From contig JAPLZY010000009.1 of assembly GCA_026394775.1 (NCBI GenBank), positions 1-46,574 on the forward strand: DNA of 46,574 bases, given 5' to 3'. The notes beneath the pieces are model-generated. The model was not told where the DNA came from, did not search any database, and worked only from the letters and a program-made list of their open reading frames with translations. Both the position numbers and the translations under genes were made by a program. Below are positions 17,531 to 25,875 of the stretch, one piece after another. The stretch is from Candidatus Zambryskiibacteriota bacterium (GTDB lineage: Bacteria; Patescibacteriota; Minisyncoccia; Phycocordibacterales; DATDWN01). Within the stretch, counting starts at the first letter, position 1; each line of letters starts with the position of its first letter.

Positions 17531-18315
17531 GCAGTTTGAGAAATAAGTTTCTTTACAAGTTCTACCCACTGATCAATAGATAAATCCTCACCACGAACCT
17601 CAAGGGGTAAAGAAAGTTCGGTAAAGACACGTGAAAGAGTGTCTTTTTCGTATAGATCTTTCAGGTTTGAAATCAATATCTTCCTTTTGTGTCCCAGTCC
17701 TATTTTAACAATCTTAAAAAAATCATCCCTTTCTCCAGCTTCTAGTTTCTGACCCCCAACTTCTATATGTATGATTGCAGAATCTACGTTTGGTATTGGG
17801 AAAAATGAGCCGCGTTTAACTACAGAAACAAGTGAAGGTACGCCAAACACCTTAACTGAAAGAGAGAGTACGCCTTCTTTCTTGTCTTTCGCGACAATAC
17901 GTAGGGCAACTTCTTTTTGTACCAAAAGAGTCATGCTTGTTGGTTGTTTTTTGTGTTCCAAAAAGAGTCGCATGATCTCGCCTGTAATGTAGTATGGTAT
18001 GTTTGCAACTACAGAGTAGGGCCCTTTTATTATTTTTTCAATGTCGGTAGTTAGAATATCCCCTGGTGCTATAGTAAGTTGTTTATTCTCAATTTCTGCG
18101 TTAAAAGTTTCAGAAAGAAGAGGTATCATGCGTTCATCTTTTTCCACTACAACCACAGAGGCACCAGTCTTAAGGATCGCTTTCGTGAGGACACCTTTTC
18201 CTGGCCCTATTTCAAGTACCGTATCCCCTGTATGAGCACCAGAAGCTTCTACCATGTGATGCACCGCCGCTTCTGATGTGAGAAAATGTTGCCCGAGTGA
18301 CTTTTTAGCTTTCAT
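17527..18315 (-). CDS. rsmA: 16S rRNA dimethyladenosine transferase RsmA (KsgA)
   Basis: The 262-residue enzyme uses S-adenosylmethionine to dimethylate A1518 and A1519 in helix 45 of 16S rRNA during 30S assembly. Motifs in order are KKSLGQHFL (4-12), the SAM-binding LEIGPGKGVLTKAIL (34-48), VVVEKDERM (55-63), and the catalytic NIPYYITGEI motif (about 105-114). QKEVALRIVA and the C-terminal rRNA-binding part follow. Length is normal. A weak -10 lies just upstream, and a 105-bp palindromic element separates the gene from uvrD. Confidence 0.95.
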   Translation of the reverse strand: MKAKKSLGQHFLTSEAAVHHMVEASGAHTGDTVLEIGPGKGVLTKAILKTGASVVVVEKDERMIPLLSETFNAEIENKQLTIAPGDILTTDIEKIIKGPYSVVANIPYYITGEIMRLFLEHKKQPTSMTLLVQKEVALRIVAKDKKEGVLSLSVKVFGVPSLVSVVKRGSFFPIPNVDSAIIHIEVGGQKLEAGERDDFFKIVKIGLGHKRKILISNLKDLYEKDTLSRVFTELSLPLEVRGEDLSIDQWVELVKKLISQTA

Positions 18316-18375
18316 CTCAATACTCTATCATACTGTTAAAAACTTTTATGCATAGGTTTTGAAGTTAGTAACTCA

Positions 18376-18480
18376 ATATCTGAGCAAAGTTCTAGGTGGA
18401 CAAGAAAAATAATTTGAGGCGTACTAATGTACGATGAGAATTATTTTTTGAAGTCCAACAACGAAATTTGCCAGATATGG
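18376..18480 (-). repeat. 105-bp palindromic element, copy 2, directly after the uvrD stop
   Basis: Matches 4561-4665 at 101 of 105 positions. Two of the four differences are a compensatory pair in the terminal stem: T4565-A4659 in copy 1 is C18380-G18474 here. Sequence outside the shared 105 bp is also self-complementary (AGTAACTCA on the left against TGGGGTTACT on the right). It begins 10 bp after the uvrD stop codon, the same relation as copy 1 to VirB4. Confidence 0.85.
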
Positions 18481-18489
18481 GGTTACTAT

Positions 18490-20460
18490 TTAAAAATCAA
18501 TACTAAAATACCGCCCACCACCACCTCCCCTTGCCGGCCCCATCATACTTTTCTTTTCTTGATCTAAGAAATCTTCATTTATATCAGCAATAAACTGAGA
18601 CGGAGTATTGATTTGTTTAGAACCAAAAATAGTACGCATTTGAGCGAGTGTGAGGTAGAGTTTTTTCCGTGCCCGGGTTACTGCCACATAAAAAAGTCTT
18701 CGTTCTTCTTCACTTTCCTCCCCTTCTTTTTTCTTTTCACCAAAGCGCCTGTGAGGAAAGAGGTCTTCTTCCATTCCGGAAATAAACACATAATCAAATT
18801 CAAGTCCTTTTGAAGAGTGCACCGTCATGAGCTTCACACCTGTTGTTTCTTTTTTAAGTGAGTCCTGGTCTGACACAAGGGCTGCATCGGTAAGTAGCTG
18901 CTCGATACCCTCTTCTGGCAAGAGTTCGTCGTATCCTGTAGCAAGAGTTACCAGTTCCATTATGTTTTCAAGTCTTTCCTGGTCTTCGTCGTTACCTTTT
19001 GCATAAGCTTCTTGCATGCCTGAAATATCTACAATGTATCGCATTGATTCAGACACTTTATGAGTCAGCATAAAACCTTTAATGCGCACAAGCATTTCCT
19101 TAAACAATCTTATTTTCTCTTGAGTTTTAATTGGAAGTCCTGCTTCTTCCCCTGCTTCTATTTTATCAAGCGTAACTTTGCCGATACCTCGCGGAGGTAC
19201 GTTTATAATACGAGCTAAATCAAGGCTACTTTCTGGGTTTAAGGCTGATTTGATATACGAGAGCATATCCTTAATTTCTTTTCGTTCAAAGAATTTTGTT
19301 CCAAGCATCTGATACGGTACACCATATGCAAGAAATGCTTCTTCAAGAATTCGAGACTGGAAGTTGGCACGGAAAAGCACGGCTATTTCATCAGGTTTTA
19401 TTCCAGATTCAATAATTTCTTTACTCCTTTGGGCAATAAAGTGCGCTTCGTCAACTTCATTAAAACCTTCGTAGACGCTCACCTTCTCACCTTCTGTATT
19501 TTCAGTAAATAAGTTTTTAGGAATACGCCATTTGTTTTTAGAGATCACTTCGTTTGCCACCTTAAGGATCATTTTTGTAGAGCGGTAATTTTGTTCGAGA
19601 AGTACGACGTGTGCATGAGGATACTTTTTTTCAAATGAAAGCATGTTTTTAATCTCAGCCCCTCTCCACCCGTAGATTGATTGATCCACATCCCCAACCA
19701 CACAAAGATTTTGATTTTTATCAAGTAATATATCAATCAGTTTATGCTGTACTTTGTTAGTGTCTTGATATTCATCTACATGCACATACTGCCAAAGGTT
19801 TTGATAGTATGTTCGAATGTCAAGGTGTTTCTCAAGTAGCTCAAGGGATTTAAGGAGAAGGTCGTCAAAATCCAAAGCTTTTTCTTTTCGCAAAGTGTCT
19901 TCGTATATTTTCCATGCACGACCAGTGATGTCAGATGTAAAGTCGTAAGACTGTCTTGATACAAACTGCTCATACGAAACCCCAAGCCCTTTTTCACGAG
20001 AAATAATACCAGCCACTTTATCCAAATGCTCTTTTGGCTCTACATTGAGAGATTCAAGAGCTTTTTTGAGAGCTTTTTTTGAGTCTGTTTTGTCAAAAAT
20101 ACCAAAATGACGAGGGAGACCAAGCCGATCTGCCCATTGCTTGATCATAAAGACCCCAAGTGAGTGAAAAGTGCTCACAAAAGGTACTGCATTGTGGTTT
20201 TGCGCTTTAAGAACCGGGTCGGCCAAAAGAAGGTGCTCTACTCGCTCACGCATCTCTTTACCTGCTTTGTTTGTGAAGGTGATAGCTAGAATATTGTGAG
20301 GATGAATACCTTGTTTGATTAAGTGAAGGATTCTATGAGTGATGGTTTTTGTTTTCCCTGCACCCGCTCCTGCAATAATCAATACGGGACCTTCGGTAGC
20401 AAGCACAGCTATTTTTTGTTTGTCGTTAAGTCCTGAAAGATAGTCGGAAGTGGTGTTCAT
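18490..20460 (-). CDS. uvrD: UvrD/PcrA-type superfamily 1 DNA helicase
   Basis: From the ATG at 20460 (656 residues) this is a complete 3'-5' DNA helicase for nucleotide excision or mismatch repair and replication restart. Motifs: Q-motif LNDKQKIAV, Walker A IIAGAGAGKTKTI, motif Ia AITFTNKAGKEMRERV, motif II VDEYQDTN, motif III GDVDQSIYGWRGA, motif IV LLEQNYRST, motif V MTVHSSKGLEFDYVF, motif VI FYVAVTRARKKLYL. A GTG at 20469 would overlap the -10 box, so the ATG is preferred. The C-terminus is short and Gly-rich. TGCTATAGT, an extended -10, starts 13 bp upstream of the ATG, predicting a leaderless mRNA. Confidence 0.94.
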   Translation of the reverse strand: MNTTSDYLSGLNDKQKIAVLATEGPVLIIAGAGAGKTKTITHRILHLIKQGIHPHNILAITFTNKAGKEMRERVEHLLLADPVLKAQNHNAVPFVSTFHSLGVFMIKQWADRLGLPRHFGIFDKTDSKKALKKALESLNVEPKEHLDKVAGIISREKGLGVSYEQFVSRQSYDFTSDITGRAWKIYEDTLRKEKALDFDDLLLKSLELLEKHLDIRTYYQNLWQYVHVDEYQDTNKVQHKLIDILLDKNQNLCVVGDVDQSIYGWRGAEIKNMLSFEKKYPHAHVVLLEQNYRSTKMILKVANEVISKNKWRIPKNLFTENTEGEKVSVYEGFNEVDEAHFIAQRSKEIIESGIKPDEIAVLFRANFQSRILEEAFLAYGVPYQMLGTKFFERKEIKDMLSYIKSALNPESSLDLARIINVPPRGIGKVTLDKIEAGEEAGLPIKTQEKIRLFKEMLVRIKGFMLTHKVSESMRYIVDISGMQEAYAKGNDEDQERLENIMELVTLATGYDELLPEEGIEQLLTDAALVSDQDSLKKETTGVKLMTVHSSKGLEFDYVFISGMEEDLFPHRRFGEKKKEGEESEEERRLFYVAVTRARKKLYLTLAQMRTIFGSKQINTPSQFIADINEDFLDQEKKSMMGPARGGGGGRYFSIDF

Positions 20461-20512
20461 GTTGCTCACTATAGCATATCAGGGAGACCTTTTTTATGTG
20501 GATAGGACGCTA

Positions 20513-20592
20513 TTGACCATGGGGTGTAGATGAGTATAATAGATAAGTTGTTCAGAAATTCAGATACAAAAAATGGCTATACAAAGCCATTT
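20513..20592 (+). promoter_or_regulatory. Promoter and structured leader of the LysM/M23 gene
   Basis: TTGACC (20513-20518) and TATAAT (20535-20540) are separated by 16 bp, one of the best promoter matches in the window. The mRNA would have a leader of about 175 nt before the ATG at 20725, unlike the near-leaderless neighbours. An 8-bp hairpin AAATGGCT...AGCCATTT lies at about 20571-20592. No T-run follows, so it is not a simple terminator. Confidence 0.7.
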
Positions 20593-20724
20593 CCAGACAT
20601 ACAGAATTGAAACTAACCAAACCTTATTATAGGAAACTCACATGAGTCTCCGGGTCAAAATGGTCTAAAAAACAAAGTCGTTTCGAACATTCGAAAAGGC
20701 AGAGTTGGGTCACTTGGCTCTGAG

Positions 20725-21747
20725 ATGAACAAACAGGATCTCTCAAAACTTACTCTTAAGTTTATTTTTGTTGTGTGTGTAATGCTCCTACCTTTTGTTG
20801 CTGTTGCGAGCATTCGTTCTTTTGTGACAAGTATGTTCAAAGGTGCTTCTGCTGAACCTGAGCTTGCTCAGAATTCTCAAAACATGCCGCTTCTTCAAGC
20901 TGCTACTGCACCTCAAAATCAGCCGGTGGGTGGTGGTGAGATCGCCATTGTGGACGAAAGCTCACTTCTAGCAGAAAACTCAGGTGTAGCTGCATCTTCA
21001 AAAGAACATACTTCAGACCAGATTACTACATATATAGTACGAAAAGGAGATACTCTTTCAAGCATTGCTAAAATGTTTAATGTGACTACCAATACTATAG
21101 TGTGGTCAAACGATATTGCTGGAAACAAAGTGTCTCCGGGTGACCGTCTAGTAATCCTTCCTGTTTCAGGTGTACGTCATACAGTAAAGAAAGGAGATAC
21201 ACTTCAGTCAATTGCTAAAAAATATAAAGGTGACTTGGAAGAAATCGCTCAGTTTAACGATGTGTCAGTAGATTCTAAGCTTGCCGTGGGTGACATTGTT
21301 ATTATTCCAGATGGAGAAATGCTTTCTGGACACGAAACTCCTGGTAAATCCACTCCTGTTTCGACAAAGACACTGCAAAAATACTTGGCAGCACCAAAAC
21401 TCGATGGATATTACGCCCGACCTCTTATTGGGGGCATAAAAACCCAAGGAATTCATGGCCATAACGGAGTGGATATTGCCTCAACTTTTGGTTCAAGTAT
21501 TCTCGCGGCTGCTTCGGGTGAAGTGATTATTGCTAAAGGTAGTGGATACAATGGTGGATATGGCTCATATGTTGTTATTAAACACAGTAATGGAACACAA
21601 ACACTCTACGCTCACCTCTCAGGTGTTCAGGTTTCTGCGGGAGATATGGTGGATCAAGGTCAGGTGATCGGAAACATGGGATCGACGGGTAAGTCGACGG
21701 GGACGCATTTGCACTTTGAAGTACGTGGCGCCCGCAATCCTTTCTAA
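20725..21747 (+). CDS. Secreted LysM and M23-family peptidoglycan endopeptidase
   Basis: The 340-residue protein has a membrane or signal segment (about 10-28, FIFVVCVMLLPFVAVASI) and a linker. LysM domain 1 (about 100-147, YIVRKGDTLSSIAKMFNVTTNTIVWSN) is followed by LysM domain 2 (about 150-195, HTVKKGDTLQSIAKKYKGD). A lysostaphin-like M23 peptidase (about 245-340) follows: the zinc ligands fit GHNGVDIA and HLHFEVRG. It should cleave peptide cross-links in the cell wall, probably in division or remodelling. The sequence ends at NPF, slightly earlier than usual. The 30 codons before the ATG are also open, so the true N-terminus is uncertain. Confidence 0.9.
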   Translation: MNKQDLSKLTLKFIFVVCVMLLPFVAVASIRSFVTSMFKGASAEPELAQNSQNMPLLQAATAPQNQPVGGGEIAIVDESSLLAENSGVAASSKEHTSDQITTYIVRKGDTLSSIAKMFNVTTNTIVWSNDIAGNKVSPGDRLVILPVSGVRHTVKKGDTLQSIAKKYKGDLEEIAQFNDVSVDSKLAVGDIVIIPDGEMLSGHETPGKSTPVSTKTLQKYLAAPKLDGYYARPLIGGIKTQGIHGHNGVDIASTFGSSILAAASGEVIIAKGSGYNGGYGSYVVIKHSNGTQTLYAHLSGVQVSAGDMVDQGQVIGNMGSTGKSTGTHLHFEVRGARNPF

Positions 21748-21784
21748 AACTCCCAAATTTCACCAATCTCATCGTCTAAAATTT

Positions 21785-21830
21785 AAAAAGGTTCTCGTCG
21801 TACGACATGCACGCCTATGAGCCTTTTTTA
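21785..21830 (+). terminator. Terminator after the LysM/M23 gene
   Basis: AAAAAGGTTC (21785-21794) pairs with GAGCCTTTTT (21819-21828) with one G-U, followed by T-rich sequence. The loop contains a small GTCGTACGAC palindrome. Confidence 0.75.
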
Positions 21831-21840
21831 ATTTTATACG

Positions 21841-21910
21841 CGACTTTGGCGAAATTATGAAAGTTTTTAGAGATTTTCTCTAGTCCGCCTAGGATTTCAC
21901 TCAGATTTGA
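21841..21910 (+). repeat. Diverged copy 3 of the 105-bp palindromic element
   Basis: The motif TCTCTAGTCCGCCTAGGATT (21876-21895) matches, in opposite orientation, the arm of copies 1 and 2. The outer inverted arms are TTTGGCGAAAT and TTTCACTCAGA. The middle is shortened to a hairpin AGAGA...TCTCT near 21869-21881. Relative to the upstream gene it has the same orientation as the other two copies. Confidence 0.6.
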
Positions 21911-22021
21911 AACCTAGAGATTGGATTATATTTAGTTTTCAAATATTTTAAAATGGTTTCGTATTTCAGCGGTTTTTGTTGTCTAGTTTGTGTAAATATG
22001 TACTTTGTGACAGGAGTTTCA

Positions 22022-22315
22022 ATGAAAGTTTCAATGTTTTATCGTATCTCGGTTGTGGTCTGGATTCTTGTTGTTTTGGAGTCCCGATACTTTTTTTCCA
22101 GACCACTCACACCTTTAAACACTCTCGGTGGAGTTTTCATTCTGTTGGTAGTTCTGGGATCAAATCAGGCCCTTGGGGTATTTGTGACGTATCACAACTA
22201 CCCACAAGGTCTACAGAAGTGGAAAATTCTCTGGGGTGTACCGGGTTTTGTGGGTATTTACATGACCTGTGTTACAGCAGGTGCTGCACTCGCTCATTAC
22301 TTCCCCGCCAACTGA
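22022..22315 (+). CDS. Small membrane protein of unknown function
   Basis: From the ATG at 22022 (97 residues, MKVSMFYRISVVVWILVVLE) the protein has about three membrane helices: residues 5-20, 32-54 (LGGVFILLVVLGSNQALGVFVTY) and 70-92 (LWGVPGFVGIYMTCVTAGAAL). The start is set by AGGAG at 22012-22016, 5 nt before the ATG; the longer ORF start at 21953 lacks such a site. I do not recognise a family. It stands alone between two terminators. Confidence 0.65.
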   Translation: MKVSMFYRISVVVWILVVLESRYFFSRPLTPLNTLGGVFILLVVLGSNQALGVFVTYHNYPQGLQKWKILWGVPGFVGIYMTCVTAGAALAHYFPAN

Positions 22316-22321
22316 ATTTAA

Positions 22322-22352
22322 AAAGGCGCATCCTTTGTTGAATGCGCCTTTG
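22322..22352. terminator. Bidirectional terminator
   Basis: AAAGGCGCAT (22322-22331) and ATGCGCCTTT (22342-22351) form a perfect 10-bp stem between the plus-strand membrane protein and the minus-strand NifU-like gene. Confidence 0.85.
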
Positions 22353-22354
22353 TG

Positions 22355-22996
22355 TTAAACAGACCAGTTTCTCCACTCTTCGAAAAGATAGAAGTTGTAT
22401 TCTGGCACAGCTTTTTTGAGCTGTTTGAAGGAAATGAGTTCGGCGTTCGGGCATTTTTGGCAGCGTCCGACAAACCCGACATTAACTGCATTGGTATTGT
22501 CGACGCACGACACAATAATGTGTCCCCCGTCGGCGACGACGTGTTGGAGGGCGTGCAACTGTACCTTGCGGTACATAATACGTGTTGCTTCATCTGTTTC
22601 TGTGACGAGAGCGTAGCCCTCGTTTTCTTCTCCTGATCCATGTCCTCCGTCTACCAGGAGAGAACATCGAAGGGATCCAGGGAGAGTTGTGGGAACATTT
22701 GGCGCTCCACCAAAACGACCGTCTGATGTCACGAACCATTTTTTGTGGATGAGTCCACCAAAGCCGACGCGGTGGTTTTTCCACAGACGAGACGCTTCGA
22801 GGGTGTTCGGAAGATTTCCCCAAGGAAATGGTCTTCCAAGGTTGGCGGACAGTAGTTCGGTGTGTGTAGCCAAACGATATCCATCGATGATGTGTTCGGT
22901 TGGTGTTCGAAGCATCGAAAGATGCCCATCGCCAATGACAATCGAGTGGCTATTCTTGAGTGAATCAAGGACAGCTTGTTTTGTTTCTAAGGTCAT
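22355..22996 (-). CDS. Protein with a C-terminal NifU-like (CxxC) domain and an unknown N-terminal region
   Basis: From the start at 22996 (213 residues, MTLETKQAVLDSLKN) the C-terminal part (about 143-205) matches the NifU/NfuA C-terminal pattern: LQHVVADGGHIIVS, then VNVGFVGRCQKCPNAELISFKQLKKAVPEY. The Cys pair GRCQKCP is at the expected site for Fe-S cluster binding. The first 140 residues, rich in His, Gly and Trp (WGNLPNTLEASRLWKNHRVGFGGLIHKKWF and VDGGHGSGEENEGYAL), match no family I know. AGGAG lies 7 nt upstream of the chosen ATG; an ATG two codons earlier is too close to it. The gene is more GC-rich than its neighbours. Confidence 0.7.
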   Translation of the reverse strand: MTLETKQAVLDSLKNSHSIVIGDGHLSMLRTPTEHIIDGYRLATHTELLSANLGRPFPWGNLPNTLEASRLWKNHRVGFGGLIHKKWFVTSDGRFGGAPNVPTTLPGSLRCSLLVDGGHGSGEENEGYALVTETDEATRIMYRKVQLHALQHVVADGGHIIVSCVDNTNAVNVGFVGRCQKCPNAELISFKQLKKAVPEYNFYLFEEWRNWSV

Positions 22997-23063
22997 TCCC
23001 ATTCTCCTGTTGTGATATAAGAACAATAATGCTCTCTATAGAATAATATACTTATTTGCAATA

Positions 23064-23091
23064 TATAATATGCTGTTGTATTGTTACAACA
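23064..23091 (+). promoter_or_regulatory. -10 box and palindromic operator of the TrmB-like regulator
   Basis: TATAAT (23064-23069) is followed by TGTTGT-ATTGTT-ACAACA (23074-23091), a perfect 6+6 inverted repeat covering the expected transcription start. It sits just before the ATG at 23094 and also in the gap shared with the divergent NifU-like gene, so autoregulation and control of both genes are plausible. Confidence 0.5.
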
Positions 23092-23093
23092 AC

Positions 23094-23906
23094 ATGTACG
23101 ATGAACTCTTCCAAAGCCTTTCAGTATCTTCCGATGAAAGCAAACTTTATATTGCTATGCTTTCATCTGGCTCAATAACTGCTGGAGATTTAGCTAAACA
23201 GACAGGTTTTCCTCGACCTTCGGTCTATACAATTTTAAAACGCCTTGTTATTAAAGGTTTAGTGCTTGAATCAAGGAAAGACGGTAAAAAGATTTTTGTA
23301 CCAATTCACCCTGACCAAATCGTTGATCTTTTTGAAGCAAAGAAAAAAGAGCTTGAGCATTCAGAAAAAGAATTTAAGAGCTCACTTCCTGATCTCCGTT
23401 CCCTACTGAGCGGTTCCTATATATCTCCTAAACTTGAGATATTTGAATCTCGTGAAGGTTTGGAGCGGGTACTAAGGGATATGCTGTTGTACCGAGATAT
23501 TACAACAGAAGCAGTGTGGCCTATTCAAACAATGATTGATACGTTGTCCCCCGGCTTCTTTGATCGACATAATAGAGAGAGGATACAAAGAAATATTTTT
23601 ACCCGTGCTATTTGGCCAGAAAATCAAGTGGTTAACTTTAAAAAACATCCCTATCTGGGCTCAGGTAAGGATTTTAAACGAGAAATACGGATTGCTCCAG
23701 AGAATATGGATTTTTCTATGGGATACTGGATTTATGGAAATAAAGTTGCATTTCTTTCGTCACGAAAAGAAAGCTTCGGATTTATTATTGAAAGCGCTGA
23801 GCTAGCAAAGACCCTGCGTTCACAATTTGAAATTATCTGGAATCAGTCCGAAAAAGTTTCAATAAAAGAAAGTGATGTGCAAGATTTTTTACATTCACTT
23901 AGTTAA
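23094..23906 (+). CDS. TrmB-like transcriptional regulator
   Basis: From the ATG at 23094 (270 residues, MYDELFQSLSVSSDESKLYIAML) the protein has an N-terminal winged helix (about 5-75): ITAGDLAKQTGFPRPSVYTILKRLVIKGLV is the recognition part. A coiled linker (about 85-110) leads to a C-terminal ligand-binding domain (about 115-245) with KLEIFESREGLERVLRDML and the closing VAFLSSRKESFGFIIESAELAKTLRSQFEIIW. It resembles the regulator at 37801-38574 in layout. The ORF's first ATG (23070) would put the operator in coding sequence, so the later start is preferred. Confidence 0.85.
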   Translation: MYDELFQSLSVSSDESKLYIAMLSSGSITAGDLAKQTGFPRPSVYTILKRLVIKGLVLESRKDGKKIFVPIHPDQIVDLFEAKKKELEHSEKEFKSSLPDLRSLLSGSYISPKLEIFESREGLERVLRDMLLYRDITTEAVWPIQTMIDTLSPGFFDRHNRERIQRNIFTRAIWPENQVVNFKKHPYLGSGKDFKREIRIAPENMDFSMGYWIYGNKVAFLSSRKESFGFIIESAELAKTLRSQFEIIWNQSEKVSIKESDVQDFLHSLS

Positions 23907-25459
23907 ATTATCTGGTATGCCTTTGGGCGGTACTGAAGGGCTTCGAGTATGTGGTCTTGTGTGATGTCGGTACTTCCTGCGAGATCTGCGATTGTCTGTG
24001 CGGTTTTGATAATACGATGGTAGCTTCGAGCGGATAGGTCGTGTTTTTTGGCGGCGGTTTGGAGAATTTCTTTCGCGTCCGCTCTTAAATGGACCATTTC
24101 TACGAGCTGTTTGCCTGAAAGTTCACTGTTGAGTGCAATACCTTTTTCTGCGTATCTTTTTTGCTGTGTGTTTCGGGCACGCTGCACACGTTCTTTGATT
24201 GTTTGGGTACTTTCCCCTGTTCCTTTTTCTGTGAGCCGTTCGTGTAAAACCGTAGACACTTCTACCCAGAGGTCAACACGGTCTGCGATAGGTCCTGAAA
24301 GTTTGCGTTTGTATTTTTGAATATGAATCGGTGAGCAAATACATTCTTTTCCTTTTACTCCATAGAACCCACACGGGCAGGGGTTCATGGCGCCCACTAA
24401 GATAAATGAAGCGGGATATACCACACTTCCTTTTGCACGTGAGATACGCACCTTTCTTTCTTCGAGAGGTTCACGAAGAGTCTCGAGTACCTGCGTGCTA
24501 AACTCGGGCATTTCGTCTAAAAAAAGCACACCTCGGTGAGCAAGAGTGACTTCTCCTGGTCGTGGATTTGTACCTCCTCCAACTATTGATACATAAGATG
24601 CGGTGTGATGAGGAGAACGGAAAGGAGCACTTGTTACAAGATCCCCTCCTCCTGTGTGGATAGAATGTATCGAAGTGACTTCGAGCATGTCGTCAAATGA
24701 GAGTGCAGGAAGTAGCCCTTTGCATGCTTTGGCAAGCATTGTTTTTCCTGTGCCCGGTGGACCATACATGATTATGTTGTGTCCTCCTGCAGCAGCTATC
24801 TCGAGCGCTCGTTTTGCTGTTTCTTGTCCAACAATATCTTGCATATCCACATCATTTTTTGAAGTGCTTGCTGAAGGTGCGCTTACTTCGAGTGCTTTTA
24901 TTTCTACATGTTCAATCCCTGGCCATTTCTCTCCGTGACTGTTGGTGTGAATATGGGCAATGACTTCCCTGAGACTTTCTGCGGGGTAAAGTGTAATACC
25001 TGTAATGACTGAAGCTTCCGTACTGTTTTCTTTAGGGATAATACACGACTCAAACCCTCTTTTTTGAGCTTCTATAAGCATAGGGATAAGACCTTTTACT
25101 TTCCGGATACTCCCATCGAGTGAAAGCTCTCCGATACACACAACAGTTTTCATGTCGGCTGTAATATCTCCAGATGCGTACAGATAGCCAATAGCTATCC
25201 CTAGGTCAAATGCTGGACCTTCTTTTTTTACATCTGCAGGGGCTAAGGCCACCACCACTTTCTGGTTTTTGCTTTTTGGTGAAGTAAAACCTGTGTTTTT
25301 AATTGCTGATGAAACGCGGTCTTTGGACTCGTCTACTGCTTTTCCTGCCAAGCCAACTATAGAAAAAGAGTGGAGCCCCTTTGAGAGGTCCACTTCTATA
25401 GTCACTATTGAAGCATCAAGGAGATTTGTTTGGGCGCTGTAAATCTGAGAGATGCTCAT
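23903..25459 (-). CDS. comM: YifB/ComM-family Mg-chelatase-like AAA+ ATPase
   Basis: This 518-residue protein is full length. The N-terminal ChlI-like domain (1-160) has IVTIEVDLSKGLHSFSIVGLAGKAVDESKDRV. The AAA+ core has Walker A YGPPGTGKTMLA, FRSPHHTASYVSIVGGG, Walker B GVLFLDEMPEF, and sensor GAMNPCPCGFYG with a CPCG...CIC zinc-like cluster. The C-terminal lid contains LSARSYHRIIKTAQTIADLAGS. ComM promotes branch migration of DNA in natural transformation. The stop overlaps the TrmB gene stop by 4 bp on the opposite strand, and the start is 17 bp after the DksA-like gene, so these form an operon. Confidence 0.93.
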   Translation of the reverse strand: MSISQIYSAQTNLLDASIVTIEVDLSKGLHSFSIVGLAGKAVDESKDRVSSAIKNTGFTSPKSKNQKVVVALAPADVKKEGPAFDLGIAIGYLYASGDITADMKTVVCIGELSLDGSIRKVKGLIPMLIEAQKRGFESCIIPKENSTEASVITGITLYPAESLREVIAHIHTNSHGEKWPGIEHVEIKALEVSAPSASTSKNDVDMQDIVGQETAKRALEIAAAGGHNIIMYGPPGTGKTMLAKACKGLLPALSFDDMLEVTSIHSIHTGGGDLVTSAPFRSPHHTASYVSIVGGGTNPRPGEVTLAHRGVLFLDEMPEFSTQVLETLREPLEERKVRISRAKGSVVYPASFILVGAMNPCPCGFYGVKGKECICSPIHIQKYKRKLSGPIADRVDLWVEVSTVLHERLTEKGTGESTQTIKERVQRARNTQQKRYAEKGIALNSELSGKQLVEMVHLRADAKEILQTAAKKHDLSARSYHRIIKTAQTIADLAGSTDITQDHILEALQYRPKAYQII

Positions 25460-25476
25460 GGATTTTGATTACTCGA

Positions 25477-25839
25477 TTAGTCGTTCATGTGCGCTTTGCA
25501 AGTCCGTGCCGCCGGGTTTACTTCAAGCCTATCTTCTTCAATCGGTAAACCAGAAATTTCACAGATGCCGTAGTTTCCCATATCAATCTTTGCAAGAGCA
25601 TCTTTGAGTTCATTGAATCTAATCTCAAGTTGCTTCAAGATTGCAGAATTATTTTCATATACTTCAATACCTTCAGCAATCTCTGCATCTTCGGCAGTAT
25701 CTGTATTTACCTCACCTTCTTTTGCTTCCCAGTCTCCTGGGTTTGAAGGGTTTTTTCGGCCAACAGTCATAAGCTCAGCCTCAACCGCTTTTAATTCTTC
25801 TTCCAATTTTAGTTTAAAGTGTTCGGTGTTTATAGTCAT
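25477..25839 (-). CDS. TraR/DksA-like protein with a degenerate zinc finger
   Basis: The 120-residue protein has an N-terminal coiled hairpin (about 5-85) and ends with the DksA-type finger fold, here GNYGICEISGLPIEEDRLEVNPAARTCKAHMND. The usual CxxC...CxxC ligands are reduced to C-x-x-S and C-x-x-H, so zinc binding may be weak or absent. TraR/DksA proteins bind the secondary channel of RNA polymerase with ppGpp. TACAAT lies exactly 12 bp before the ATG, predicting leaderless mRNA. comM follows 17 bp downstream. Confidence 0.8.
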   Translation of the reverse strand: MTINTEHFKLKLEEELKAVEAELMTVGRKNPSNPGDWEAKEGEVNTDTAEDAEIAEGIEVYENNSAILKQLEIRFNELKDALAKIDMGNYGICEISGLPIEEDRLEVNPAARTCKAHMND

Positions 25840-25875
25840 GCTTCTATTGTACCTTGCTCTGTATTCCCTGGCAAT

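Noticed and set aside
22313-22315. Alternative genetic code with UGA as glycine (as in Gracilibacteria/Absconditabacteria)
   Set aside because: TGA is used as a real stop for several full-length proteins, for example at 22313-22315 and at the end of the Xer gene.
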